In this document: positions 8,253-16,979 of the stretch, piece after piece | Layout of the letters: every line of letters begins with the position of its first letter | Numbering within the stretch: the stretch's first letter is position 1 | Assembly: GCA_021841935.1 (NCBI GenBank) | Contig: JAKCDL010000001.1 | Coordinates: 24,626-71,578 of the forward strand | Reading direction: 5' to 3' | DNA: 46,953 nucleotides | Source: Actinomycetes bacterium | Lineage (GTDB): Bacteria > Actinomycetota > Acidimicrobiia > Acidimicrobiales > Acidimicrobiaceae | Notes under the pieces: model-generated | The model's input: only the letters and a program-made list of their open reading frames with translations | Database searches by the model: none | Told to the model about the DNA's origin: nothing | Position numbers and translations under genes: made by a program

Positions 8253-10208
8253 TCATTCCATCACTTCATTTTTTTTGGCCACTTCCATAAGGGTATTGAT
8301 GGCGTGAACCTGAAGATAGGGCGGCAATACGACCGCTATATTTCCATCGCTAGCTCCAATAAGGTTGAATAGCCAATTTGGAGAAGCAACATCAATCTCG
8401 ACTACCTTCCAGTCGTCAAAGAGAGCGATCTCTCGATAGCTTGCGGCGCGCAGTTGCCAAAGATTATCTCTCTGAACCAAGATCGTTGCATCGACAACAC
8501 CACTCGAATCGGTGAAGTCAAAGTCATAGCCACTTAAATTCTCAACAAGCTCCTTGGATGGCCAAACTTCAACCTCAAACTCCTCAATTTGACCCATCCG
8601 GTCGAGACGGAAAGTTCTCATGGAGTTGGTGTCAAAGCAGTAGGCATCTAGGTACCAGGCCTCACCACGGGCCTTCAAAATCACAGGTGCCACTCTTCGA
8701 AGTGCATATGACTTACTTGAGACTGAGAGGTAATGAAACGAAATACCCCTTCGAGACGAGATTGCAGCTCTGAGTGGTTCCACTTTATTTGCGCCATCGA
8801 ATTCAATTGAAACGAGCTCAACATCGGAAAGGTCCAATTTCGATGCTTTTACAATCTTTCCTAAGGCACTTCGCAGGGGGTCTACGACCGCCCCACCAAC
8901 CGAGGAGATGGTAATTTGGGCCGAGATTATTGCAACTAATATCTCAGCGATTGAAAACCTCAAATTGGAGACGAACTTTTCATTAATGTATGCGATCACC
9001 TCGTCTTTCTCCAAGTAAATATCGATCATCACATCGGGGGTATACGGAGGAAGGCCACAACAAGCAAGAGTGTGTATAAAGGGAATTACCTGTTTTGGGG
9101 TGATCGCAAGAAGTTCAGCTATCTCGTGAATATCAGTTCTTTCATTGCGATAAAGCCAAGGAAGTAGCGTTGCGGCCCGATGGAATTGCTCCGCCCCTGA
9201 TGTGCGCTTCTTAGACGAATCTTCGTCCAAAGAAGTCCCAGGAAGGCTCATTTGCCGAATCTTCTCCACCTCTTGAGTAAAAGTCGAAGCCATCTGCTGA
9301 AAGTCAAGCGACCTCTTTATCGACTGTGAAAAATAGTGCTTTTCATTTCCGTCCTCAATCGAGACAAACTCGCCAAACTCCATACAGAATGTTCTAAGAA
9401 AGTAGCGAGATGTGATGATCGCCTTTGCGTGCACAAATTCATCGTCACTTCCTAAAACCTCTAATTGAGGTAGCCTCTCGATCACCACCTCAAGCAATGA
9501 GTGTGGGACTTCGAGACGCAGCTCAAATGCGTCATCAAATTTGATTTGCGATGGACTCTCTGGGAGGAGCGTCTCCGGGTCAAAGTCATCCACACGCTTA
9601 AAGCCGTGATCGCTTCTACTTACACCACCATCGAAAAGATCCGTTCTAAACGTCTTAAAGATCTCGTGCCCGACCTCGCGACCAGCCACAAACCACGCCC
9701 CGAACTTAAATATGAGTTGATAGGGTTCGATTTCGCGCATTCGACCGTTGTATTGGCCAACGATCGTCACGTCATTCCAACTCGCTTCGGCGATCTCTAC
9801 GATGTTCGAATCAGACGGAAGCGCGGTGAAGAACACCTCTCTTCCTTGACCAAAGAGTCCGAGTTTCTTCACAGAATCGGACCCTGAGAACGACCCAAAC
9901 CTTACGGTAGCCATAGCTAGCGAGAGGGCAATACCCTCTTCGAGCGTTAGGTCGAGTGTTATCTTTGCAGAGTTTCGGTCGCTGATGATATATCCGTCGT
10001 GGCCGTTCTCGTCCTTGACTGTCTCTATCTCGACCCCAAAGTTCCTAAGCTCACGCTTGGTACGCTCGAAAGCTTGACGGTTAGCCTCGTTATTTCCACT
10101 AAAGCCATCGACCTCATTCAAGATGGAGTCGATGGTTACTGGCGACCGAGCATTTAGTAGTCGAAGGTAGACATTAACTAAACGAATGAATGAATCTTGT
10201 GACGCCAT
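8253..10208 (-). CDS. pafBC: PafBC-type fused tandem WYL transcriptional regulator
   Basis: A 651-aa protein made of two homologous regulator halves. The N-half (~1-320) has a winged-helix start (RLVNVYLRLLNARSP, then FERTKRELRNFGVEIE) and a WYL region near 140-195. A short polar linker (~322-340) joins it to a C-half with a PafC-like HTH (FHRAATLLPWLYRN, CGLPPYTPDVMIDI) and a second WYL region (ISFHYLSVSSKSYALRRVAP, AWYLDAYCFD). This matches PafB plus PafC, separate proteins in mycobacteria that activate the RecA-independent DNA damage response, and fused in some other actinobacteria. No proteasome or Pup ligase gene is adjacent here. The start is ATG 10208-10206 without a clear Shine-Dalgarno. 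It is probably the head of the minus-strand block. Confidence 0.85.
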   Translation of the reverse strand: MASQDSFIRLVNVYLRLLNARSPVTIDSILNEVDGFSGNNEANRQAFERTKRELRNFGVEIETVKDENGHDGYIISDRNSAKITLDLTLEEGIALSLAMATVRFGSFSGSDSVKKLGLFGQGREVFFTALPSDSNIVEIAEASWNDVTIVGQYNGRMREIEPYQLIFKFGAWFVAGREVGHEIFKTFRTDLFDGGVSRSDHGFKRVDDFDPETLLPESPSQIKFDDAFELRLEVPHSLLEVVIERLPQLEVLGSDDEFVHAKAIITSRYFLRTFCMEFGEFVSIEDGNEKHYFSQSIKRSLDFQQMASTFTQEVEKIRQMSLPGTSLDEDSSKKRTSGAEQFHRAATLLPWLYRNERTDIHEIAELLAITPKQVIPFIHTLACCGLPPYTPDVMIDIYLEKDEVIAYINEKFVSNLRFSIAEILVAIISAQITISSVGGAVVDPLRSALGKIVKASKLDLSDVELVSIEFDGANKVEPLRAAISSRRGISFHYLSVSSKSYALRRVAPVILKARGEAWYLDAYCFDTNSMRTFRLDRMGQIEEFEVEVWPSKELVENLSGYDFDFTDSSGVVDATILVQRDNLWQLRAASYREIALFDDWKVVEIDVASPNWLFNLIGASDGNIAVVLPPYLQVHAINTLMEVAKKNEVME

Positions 10209-10390
10209 ACTTAGACGATGCTAACCCGAAGTGATCTGGTAAGTGGCGCATAATTTCACAGGGCAAAGTGGGAATTGTCAGGTTCGGAGAGGAAAAGGCC
10301 GCATTACATTTCGGACAATATGAGTTATTATTGAAGAGCACGGTTACGTGTTTCTCATGTAGTCACCCGACCACAAAAAGGAGACAAACG

Positions 10391-11287
10391 ATGATCGATA
10401 GACTCTCGTTCGCTCCTCACCCAGTCGCAGCGATCATCTGTTTGATCGTAGTTCTACTAGGACCAAGATTAATCAGGCGAATTGGTCGAAACCTAGATCT
10501 TCTTGAAGCTTCATCGCTACTTGCCAGCCCTGAAATTTCGAGCGACGCATTTGCAAGGGTAATGACGCGCCGCCAAGCTTTTCAATTTAGAGTCGCGATC
10601 TTCGTCGCTTATCTAACTTTTGCCTGGCCAATCGGCGATCTAGCGCTTCACTACTCCTTATTCGCTTACCTAATAAGCAATTCACTACTGGCAATAGTCG
10701 CACTCCCTTTGCTGTTGGTCTCACTACCGAAGTGGTTGCTAAACGTATTGACACGTCATCGCCACGTCGATCGACTCCTAATGGTGCTCACGAGGCCAAT
10801 CATCTCGAGTGCTATATTTTCTGCGGCATTTATTGCGTCCATGGTGCCGGCAGTAGTGGAGGTCGCCACCTCCTCCGATGTAGCCTTCATCATCGAAAGA
10901 GTAGTTCTTTTGATCGCCGCGCTACTGATGTGGTTCACGGCATTAAACCTTCTACCTGGTACTCGAGGGCTATCGCCGCTAGGGCGCGTTGCCTACCTCT
11001 TCGCCCAATCTCTGATTCCCACCTTCCCCGCACTCATACTAATCTTCACTCGACGGTCGATATATCCACACTTTGCGGTAGGTGCTCACCTAATCGGAGT
11101 AAATCCAGTATCTGATCAGTTGGCTGCGGGTGGGGTCGTAAAGGTCATATCTATCGCGATATTTTGGTCGATGGGTGGCTATATCTTGGCAAAGGCGACC
11201 GATACCAACGATGAATTCTCCAATTTGGCTGACTCAACTTGGCATGATATCGAACGCGAGATCGAACGCGATGAGTATGGGCGATAA
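10391..11287 (+). CDS. CtaG-like cytochrome c oxidase (caa3) assembly membrane protein
   Basis: A polytopic membrane protein of ~298 aa with about seven hydrophobic segments, resembling the caa3-type CtaG family linked to assembly of aa3/caa3 cytochrome oxidase. Supporting blocks are LHYSLFAYLISNSLL and LPLLLVSLPKWLL (canonical HMxQHxLL...PLLLLGxP) and YPHFA followed by GVNPVSDQLAAGG (canonical YPxYA...G.spleDQqlaGl). Several conserved His/Met of the family are replaced, so it is a divergent member. I start at ATG 10391 because AAAGGAGA lies 6 bases ahead; an open frame extends upstream to 10268 without good support. The tail is short, acidic and cytosolic. typA follows after ~87 bases. Confidence 0.7.
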   Translation: MIDRLSFAPHPVAAIICLIVVLLGPRLIRRIGRNLDLLEASSLLASPEISSDAFARVMTRRQAFQFRVAIFVAYLTFAWPIGDLALHYSLFAYLISNSLLAIVALPLLLVSLPKWLLNVLTRHRHVDRLLMVLTRPIISSAIFSAAFIASMVPAVVEVATSSDVAFIIERVVLLIAALLMWFTALNLLPGTRGLSPLGRVAYLFAQSLIPTFPALILIFTRRSIYPHFAVGAHLIGVNPVSDQLAAGGVVKVISIAIFWSMGGYILAKATDTNDEFSNLADSTWHDIEREIERDEYGR

Positions 11288-11374
11288 AGGCTTGTTCCAA
11301 TGCCACGACTAGGCTTTAGTAGTTCACAAGTCGACTAGCACCTGACCTATTTCGGCACATTTTTGGAGTTTCGA

Positions 11375-13204
11375 TTGCCTACAAGAGATGACCTGCGCAA
11401 CATCGCGATTATCGCCCACGTTGACCACGGAAAAACAACACTCGTAGATGTTATGCTACGACAGAGCGGCGCATTCAGCGAGCGCGAGGAGCTCACCGAT
11501 CGAGTCATGGACTCGATGGATCTTGAGCGGGAAAAGGGAATCACTATCCTCGCCAAGCAGACCGCGATTACATACAAGACCACCAAGATAAATATCGTCG
11601 ACACGCCGGGCCACGCTGACTTCGGCGGTGAGGTAGAGAGAGCTCTAGCCATGGTCGACGGTGCACTTCTTCTAGTTGATGCAGCCGAAGGTCCCCTACC
11701 TCAGACTCGATTCGTACTTCGAAAGGCACTTGCCAAAAGACTGCCAATGATCGTTGTGCTAAACAAGGTTGACAGGCCCGACGCCAGAGTCAAAGAGGTG
11801 CTAAACGAGGTCTATGAACTCTTTCTTGATCTAGACGCCGATGAAGAGCAGATTGAATTTCCCGTCCTATATGCCTCGGGTAAGAATGGTTGGGCTTCGA
11901 CCGAAGATGGCGTCATTGGTGATGACCTAACGCCACTTTTCGAGACGATAGTAAGAGAGGTGACTCCACCAACATATGAAGATGAGGAGAATCTCCAAGC
12001 TCTCGTTACAAACATCGATGCCTCCCCGTATCTTGGACGACTTGCAATCTGTCGAATCATCAATGGAACCATCCGCAAGGGATCAAATGTCACTTGGTGT
12101 CGACGAGATGGATCGATGAACCGAGTCAAAATAAGCGAATTATTCATCACCAACGCCCTTGAGCGTACTTCCACCGATAGTGCCGGACCGGGCGAGATCG
12201 TATCGATAGCAGGAATCGCCGACATTACAATTGGCGAAACACTAGCTGAACTCGAAAATCCAGTCGCTTTGCCACTTTTGACGGTTGATGAACCGAGCAT
12301 ATCGATGACGATCGGCGTCAACACCTCTCCACTCTCTGGAAAAGAGGGAAATAAAGTTACCGCCCGCCTTATCAAAAATCGCCTCGATCAAGAGTTGATC
12401 GGTAATGTCTCCCTCAGGGTCCTCAACACAGATCGACCAGATACTTGGGAGGTACAGGGGCGAGGAGAATTAGCGCTAGCGATCCTTATTGAAATGATGC
12501 GCCGAGAAGGATACGAGCTCACCGTAGGAAAACCGCAGGTAATTACAAGAGTTGTAGATGGCAAAGTAACAGAGCCCGTTGAAGTTCTCGAAATAGACGC
12601 ACCAGAAGAGCACCTAGGGGCGTTGACTCAGATTCTTGCGACTCGCAAGGCCAACCTAGCTGAGATGATCAACCACGGCACTGGATGGATTCGACTTGTA
12701 TATCGAATTCCATCGAGAGGACTAATTGGTATTCGAACCGAGATTCTCACCCAGACAAAAGGCACGGCTCAAATTCACCATGCATTCGACAGCTACGAGC
12801 CTTGGTTCGGCGAGATCCGAAGCCGCTTGAGCGGTTCGATGGTCGCGGACCGAACTGGTGTAGCAACGAGTTACGCCCTCCTCAACCTACAAGAGAGAGG
12901 TTCGCTCTTTGTCTCTCCGACCGAAGAGGTATATGAAGGCATGATCGTCGGCGAAAATGCTCGTCAGGAGGATATGGACGTTAACCCCACTAAGGAAAAG
13001 AAGCTAACAAACATGAGATCTTCAACTGCTGAAGAACTCGTTAGGCTCACTCCACCACGTCCATTGACCCTTGAGTCTGCCCTTGAATTCATTACTGAGG
13101 ATGAGTGCATTGAAGTCACGCCTAAGAATGTACGCCTGCGGAAGGTGGCGCTTTCGATTCAGGATCGATCTCGCCTCCGCTCTGCAAGCAAGGCCAGGAA
13201 CTAA
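11375..13204 (+). CDS. typA: Ribosome-associated GTPase TypA/BipA
   Basis: Translational GTPase of the EF-G-like group that binds the 70S ribosome and helps 50S assembly and stress or cold growth. The G1 motif AHVDHGKTT, switch II DTPGHADFGGEV and NKVD (G4) are present, followed by domain II, EF-G-like domains III/V and the BipA-specific C-terminal domain with SRGLIGIRTE and KEKKLTNMRSS. At 609 aa the length is typical. I prefer TTG 11375 (MPTRDDLRNIAII) because GGAG lies 6 bases upstream and homologues start there; an in-frame TTG at 11363 lacks a Shine-Dalgarno. It is a single gene ending in a strong terminator. Confidence 0.95.
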   Translation: MPTRDDLRNIAIIAHVDHGKTTLVDVMLRQSGAFSEREELTDRVMDSMDLEREKGITILAKQTAITYKTTKINIVDTPGHADFGGEVERALAMVDGALLLVDAAEGPLPQTRFVLRKALAKRLPMIVVLNKVDRPDARVKEVLNEVYELFLDLDADEEQIEFPVLYASGKNGWASTEDGVIGDDLTPLFETIVREVTPPTYEDEENLQALVTNIDASPYLGRLAICRIINGTIRKGSNVTWCRRDGSMNRVKISELFITNALERTSTDSAGPGEIVSIAGIADITIGETLAELENPVALPLLTVDEPSISMTIGVNTSPLSGKEGNKVTARLIKNRLDQELIGNVSLRVLNTDRPDTWEVQGRGELALAILIEMMRREGYELTVGKPQVITRVVDGKVTEPVEVLEIDAPEEHLGALTQILATRKANLAEMINHGTGWIRLVYRIPSRGLIGIRTEILTQTKGTAQIHHAFDSYEPWFGEIRSRLSGSMVADRTGVATSYALLNLQERGSLFVSPTEEVYEGMIVGENARQEDMDVNPTKEKKLTNMRSSTAEELVRLTPPRPLTLESALEFITEDECIEVTPKNVRLRKVALSIQDRSRLRSASKARN

Positions 13205-13286
13205 CCGTATTACCTTCGCACAGCTCTAGCCATACGAATATTCGAGCTAGAGCTCTTCGGAGGTAGTCGGAGGGCTCTAATGATTA

Positions 13287-13326
13287 AAATAGAGAGGCGC
13301 TATGACACCATAGCGCCTCTCTATTT
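13287..13326 (+). terminator. Strong intrinsic terminator of typA
   Basis: A perfect 18-bp stem (13287-13304 with 13309-13326) with a 4-base loop, GC-rich in the middle and AT-rich at the base, followed by a T-rich run. It lies 82 bases after the typA stop. The symmetric A/T flanks allow bidirectional use. Confidence 0.9.
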
Positions 13327-13355
13327 CTATACATTTTTATATTAAAAGCTTCTAC

Positions 13356-13393
13356 CCTCGTTGTTGACATGCTTTGTCACGTCAACAACGAGG
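13356..13393 (-). terminator. Terminator-like hairpin for the minus-strand acyl-CoA dehydrogenase
   Basis: A perfect 13-bp inverted repeat (13356-13368 and 13381-13393) with a 12-base loop. It ends 9 bases past the stop of the acyl-CoA dehydrogenase gene. On the minus strand it is followed by GTAGAAGCTTTT, a weak T-run. Together with the hairpin at 13287 it separates two convergent genes. Confidence 0.65.
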
Positions 13394-13402
13394 CCATTAC
13401 TT

Positions 13403-14620
13403 CTAATTCTTTGGAACTTCGCTCCAAGGTATATCCTTGTCACCACGGGGTTCACCCGGAAGCCCTAGTACTCGCTCTGCGAGGATATTCCGCATGATCT
13501 CACTAGTACCACCCTCAATCGAATTAGCACGGGATCTCAAGAACATCTTCGGTAGATCTCTCTCACTTCTGACATTGACACCCGAGAACTCAGGTCTGAC
13601 CATCTCATACGAACTATAGCCGAGGCCGTTTGCCCCGAGAAGGTTCATAGTAAAGGAAAGGATTCTTTGGTTTAATTCGGCATAAGCAAGCTTTGCCACA
13701 GAGCCCTCGGGTCCCGGGTTACCAGCCTTGCGCATCTGAGCTGCGCGTATGTTTGTGAGGCGATTGACCTCAGCCTCTACCCAAAGGCGAAGAAGTTCAT
13801 CGCGCTCCCCTGCAGAGTGCTTCTCCCTGCTATTCCAAACCTTCAATGCCTCTGAAATTGCTCCCGATCCACGTGATACGACATTGCCACCGATCGAGAC
13901 GCGCTCATTCATAAGAGTTGTAATTGCAACGTTCCAACCTCGCCCAACCTCGCCCAACCTCTGGGAGTCAGGTATGCGTACGTTATCGAAGTAGACCTCA
14001 TTAAACTCAGCCTCGCCAGTCATCTGACGCAAGGGTCGTACATCAACTCCAGGAGAGCGCATATCCACGACAAAGTAGGTCATGCCACCGTGCTTCGGTA
14101 CACTTGGATCGGTTCGAGCAACGAGCATTCCCCAATTTGAAACGTGAGCCAAGGTCGTCCAAACCTTCTGACCATTTATGATCCACTCATCGCCGTCGCG
14201 CTCAGCCTTGGTCGCCAGAGATGCCACGTCACTACCGGCGTTTGGTTCAGAGAAGAGTTGGCACCAGATATCTTCGCATGTAAACATAGGGCGCAGTAAC
14301 TTCGCAGCTAACTCTCGAGGTGCGTGTGTTAGTAGGGTCGGTGCACCCATGCCAATTCCAATGGGATTTCTCACAAAGCTATTAGGCGCTCCAGCTCCAC
14401 GCAGTCGCATGGCAACTATCTCGTTCAACGATGGTGAATACCCAAGTCCTCCAAGCCCCTCTGGGAAGTGCACCCAAGCTAGCCCTAGATCGTACTGAGC
14501 TCCCCAAAAGGCCTCCGGCGCAGTACTACCAGGAGGAAATTCATCAAGCAGTTGATCGATACGACTGTTTACATCTTTTACATGCTGCTCGTTACGCTCG
14601 GCGCTTAGTACTTCGGCCAC
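13403..14620 (-). CDS. Acyl-CoA dehydrogenase (FadE type)
   Basis: FAD-dependent acyl-CoA dehydrogenase introducing a trans-2 double bond into an acyl-CoA. Features are LFSEPNAGSDVASL (substrate/FAD loop), INGQKVWTT, YFDNVRIPD, VGRGWNVA, and the C-terminal SIEGGTSEIMRNILAERVLGLP, typical of the mycobacterial-style FadE group of ~400 aa. The substrate is unknown (fatty, branched or steroid side chain). I start at GTG 14620-14618, 405 aa, because AGGAGA sits just ahead; an upstream in-frame ATG at 14659 would add 13 odd residues. It is divergent from a second acyl-CoA dehydrogenase. A 10-bp repeat near 13940-13960 encodes the conserved RLGEVGRGW and is not an insertion. Confidence 0.9.
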   Translation of the reverse strand: MAEVLSAERNEQHVKDVNSRIDQLLDEFPPGSTAPEAFWGAQYDLGLAWVHFPEGLGGLGYSPSLNEIVAMRLRGAGAPNSFVRNPIGIGMGAPTLLTHAPRELAAKLLRPMFTCEDIWCQLFSEPNAGSDVASLATKAERDGDEWIINGQKVWTTLAHVSNWGMLVARTDPSVPKHGGMTYFVVDMRSPGVDVRPLRQMTGEAEFNEVYFDNVRIPDSQRLGEVGRGWNVAITTLMNERVSIGGNVVSRGSGAISEALKVWNSREKHSAGERDELLRLWVEAEVNRLTNIRAAQMRKAGNPGPEGSVAKLAYAELNQRILSFTMNLLGANGLGYSSYEMVRPEFSGVNVRSERDLPKMFLRSRANSIEGGTSEIMRNILAERVLGLPGEPRGDKDIPWSEVPKN

Positions 14621-14691
14621 TTGTCTTCTCCTGAATATCCAAATGTCAAAATCGACCACAAAGTGGTGCGTACGCCAATGTTACACCCAAT

Positions 14692-14706
14692 CGATTTGCA
14701 AAATCG
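14692..14706. promoter_or_regulatory. Candidate operator palindrome between divergent acyl-CoA dehydrogenases
   Basis: CGATTT-GCA-AAATCG, a 6-3-6 inverted repeat near the middle of the 184-base divergent promoter region, is the most symmetric short element there. Regulators of fatty-acid catabolism (TetR/FadR type) often bind such sites, but none is encoded nearby, so this is only a candidate. Confidence 0.3.
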
Positions 14707-14804
14707 TTTCGAATCAAACTACTAATGGATAAGGGGGAAATTTGTTTTTTATTCATTGGCGGCTCTTAGTTCGGTTATGAAAAAGAGAGACTATCGGAGG
14801 AACA

Positions 14805-15950
14805 ATGTTTCAACTCGATGAAGAACATCGTCAATTCCAAGAGGTAATGCGTCAGTTTGCAGAGGAGAAAGTCGCTCCGCACGCCGACGAGGTAGACAAG
14901 GAGGCAGTCTTTCCCTGGAAGTCGGTCCAGGCCTGCTTTGAAATGGAGCTTTCCGCACTGGGCATTCCAAGTGAATACGGCGGCGCAGGTGCGGATCATG
15001 TCTTTCAGGCGATCATGGCAGAAGAGTTAGCCCGTGTCTGCGGATCAACGTCGTTAGCCATGTTGGTGACCAAACTTGGGATGATTCCTGTGATTTACTG
15101 GGGCTCCGATGCCCTCAAAAGAAAGTACCTTCCACGAATTGCAAGCGGTGAGATTCAGGCGGCGTACGCTCTCTCGGAGGCTGATGCAGGATCTGATGTA
15201 GCTTCGATGAAGACCACTGCCGTTCGAGACGGTGACGTATACCGCATAAACGGTTCGAAGTATTGGATCTCAAATTCTGGTGTCGCTGACACCTACACAG
15301 TCTTTGCTAAGACTAACCCATCAGCAGGCCACCGTGGGATCTCAGCCTTTTTAGTCGAAAAGAGCCATGGCGTCCAAGTTGCAAAGCTTGAAAAGAAGCT
15401 CGGAATGCGCGGATCGCCTACGGGCGAGCTCATCTTTGACAACGTTGAAGTTCCCGCAGAAAATCTCATCGGCGAGGAGGGGATGGGCTTCTACATTGCA
15501 ATGGGCACTCTAGATAGATCGCGACCAACCATCGGTGCACAAGCGGTTGGTATCGCGCAAGGAGCACTCGACTATGCAGTCAAGTACATCAAAGAGCGTA
15601 AGCAATTTGGACATCCTGTAAGCGAGTTCCAAGGACTTCAGTTCATGGTCGCAGACATGGCCACCAAGATTGAGGCATCTCGCGGCCTCGTCTATCGAGC
15701 GTGTTCACTAATCGATAACGATCCTCGACAGGAGCTATCAAAGGTCGGAGCAATGGCCAAGATGTTTGCTAGCGACACCGCTATGGCAGTAGCCATCGAT
15801 GCCCTGCAACTCCTCGGTGGATATGGATACACTTGCGACTTTCCAATGGAGAGATTTATGCGAGATGCAAAGATCACTCAAATTTACGAGGGAACTAATC
15901 AAATACAAAGAGTTGTAGTCGCCAAAAAAGTTTTGACCGAGACTATCTAA
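14805..15950 (+). CDS. Short-chain acyl-CoA dehydrogenase (butyryl-CoA dehydrogenase-like)
   Basis: A 381-aa flavoprotein of the short-chain acyl-CoA dehydrogenase group. It carries YALSEADAGSDVASM, YRINGSKYWISNSG, the dimer/FAD block RKQFGHPVSEFQGLQFMVADMA, LQLLGGYGYTCDFPMERFMRD and IYEGTNQIQRVVVAK, which holds the catalytic Glu of butyryl-CoA-type enzymes. It would act on short acyl-CoAs, passing electrons to ETF. An excellent Shine-Dalgarno, CGGAGGAAC, precedes ATG 14805. A hydroxyacyl-CoA dehydrogenase follows ~40 bases later on the same strand, so the pair forms a short beta-oxidation or butyrate operon. Confidence 0.93.
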   Translation: MFQLDEEHRQFQEVMRQFAEEKVAPHADEVDKEAVFPWKSVQACFEMELSALGIPSEYGGAGADHVFQAIMAEELARVCGSTSLAMLVTKLGMIPVIYWGSDALKRKYLPRIASGEIQAAYALSEADAGSDVASMKTTAVRDGDVYRINGSKYWISNSGVADTYTVFAKTNPSAGHRGISAFLVEKSHGVQVAKLEKKLGMRGSPTGELIFDNVEVPAENLIGEEGMGFYIAMGTLDRSRPTIGAQAVGIAQGALDYAVKYIKERKQFGHPVSEFQGLQFMVADMATKIEASRGLVYRACSLIDNDPRQELSKVGAMAKMFASDTAMAVAIDALQLLGGYGYTCDFPMERFMRDAKITQIYEGTNQIQRVVVAKKVLTETI

Positions 15951-15990
15951 GTCTGGGCAGCTAAATATGTCTTTATACAGAGAGGAATCT

Positions 15991-16845
15991 ATGGAGCGCA
16001 TTGGTGTAGTTGGATGCGGCTTAATGGGATCGGGCATAGCCGAGGTATGTGCCCGGAAGGACTTGGAAGTTACAGTCGTCGAATTCGATCAGGGTTCGCT
16101 CGACAGAGGTAGATCCCGTATCGAGACTTCACTTGGCCGCGCTGTAAGAGCTGGCAAGCTAGAGAAGGACGTATCGGATCGCATCTTTGAAACGATCAAG
16201 TTCACTACTAGCCTTGATGATCTTGCCGACCGAGATCTAGTAATCGAAGCGATCGTGGAAGACGAGGCGGCAAAGGTAGAGATCTTTGAGCGTCTTGACA
16301 AGGTTGTGATCTCAGATACGGCAATTCTTGCGTCGAATACATCTTCGATTCCGATAATGAAACTAGGCGTAGCAACATCGAGGCCTGCAAATGTCATCGG
16401 GATTCACTTCTTTAACCCAGTTCCAGTCCTGCCTCTCGTTGAACTTGTTTCATCGCTTCTCACCTCGCCCGAAACAGTCGCAAGGGCGCAAGAATTTGCA
16501 GCCAACGCACTCTCCAAAAAGGTAGTCCACTCGAAGGATCGCGCCGGGTTCATCGTCAATGCACTTTTGATCCCTTACATTCTCTCGGCCATCCGTATGC
16601 TCGAATCTGGCTTTGCTACTGCAAATGACATCGACACTGGCATGGTTGAAGGATGCGCGCACCCAATGGGTCCGTTGGCACTTTGCGATCTAATAGGCCT
16701 CGACACCACAATGGCTGTAGCCAACTCTCTATATGAAGAGTTCAAAGAGCAGTTATATGCTCCGCCTTCGCTGCTTCTAAGAATGGTTGAAGCTGGCCTA
16801 CTAGGTAGAAAGTCGGGAAGGGGCTTCTACAACTATGCAAAGTAG
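15991..16845 (+). CDS. 3-hydroxybutyryl-CoA dehydrogenase
   Basis: NAD(P)-dependent 3-hydroxyacyl-CoA dehydrogenase of the PaaH/FadB2/Hbd type, oxidising 3-hydroxyacyl-CoA to 3-ketoacyl-CoA or running in reverse. The Rossmann motif VVGCGLMGSGIAEVCA is at the N-terminus. The catalytic His lies in GIHFFNPVPVLPLVEL and the second signature is DRAGFIVNALLIPY; the C-terminal part has MVEGCAHPMGPLALCDLIGLD. I start at ATG 15991 (MERIGVVG), preceded by AGAGAGGAAT; the frame is open from ATG 15967 but that codon lacks a Shine-Dalgarno. Length 284 aa, normal. It is co-directional with the preceding acyl-CoA dehydrogenase and followed by a terminator. Confidence 0.93.
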   Translation: MERIGVVGCGLMGSGIAEVCARKDLEVTVVEFDQGSLDRGRSRIETSLGRAVRAGKLEKDVSDRIFETIKFTTSLDDLADRDLVIEAIVEDEAAKVEIFERLDKVVISDTAILASNTSSIPIMKLGVATSRPANVIGIHFFNPVPVLPLVELVSSLLTSPETVARAQEFAANALSKKVVHSKDRAGFIVNALLIPYILSAIRMLESGFATANDIDTGMVEGCAHPMGPLALCDLIGLDTTMAVANSLYEEFKEQLYAPPSLLLRMVEAGLLGRKSGRGFYNYAK

Positions 16846-16874
16846 TCGAAGCTAACTCAAGGGATAAAACAAAT

Positions 16875-16912
16875 ATGGCGGTGAAGTTTCTCCTTCACCG
16901 CCATTTCTTTTT
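16875..16912 (+). terminator. Intrinsic terminator after the hydroxyacyl-CoA dehydrogenase
   Basis: A perfect 12-bp stem (16875-16886 with 16893-16904), a 6-base loop and then TTCTTTTT. It lies 29 bases after the stop codon and ends the acyl-CoA dehydrogenase/hydroxyacyl-CoA dehydrogenase operon. Confidence 0.9.
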
Positions 16913-16928
16913 CAACATTCGTCTCTCC

Positions 16929-16959
16929 GGTAGGCCTGCAGAAATCGTACGAGCCTACC
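16929..16959 (-). terminator. Possible terminator hairpin of the CoxL-like gene
   Basis: GGTAGGC (16929-16935) and GCCTACC (16953-16959) form a 7-bp stem with a 17-base loop and partly complementary flanks (CTCC/GGAG). It lies 20 bases beyond the stop of the minus-strand gene. No T-run follows, so it is weak. Confidence 0.4.
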
Positions 16960-16979
16960 CGACGGAGATCCTATCGACG

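Noticed and set aside
13222..13254. AGCTCTAGC/GCTAGAGCT inverted repeat after typA
   Set aside because: Only 9 bp with a 15-base loop and no T-run; the strong hairpin at 13287-13326 is the credible terminator.
13938..13970. 10-bp tandem repeat (CCTCGCCCAA, about 2.5 copies) in the acyl-CoA dehydrogenase gene
   Set aside because: It encodes the conserved RLGEVGRGW stretch in frame and needs no insertion or slippage to explain it.
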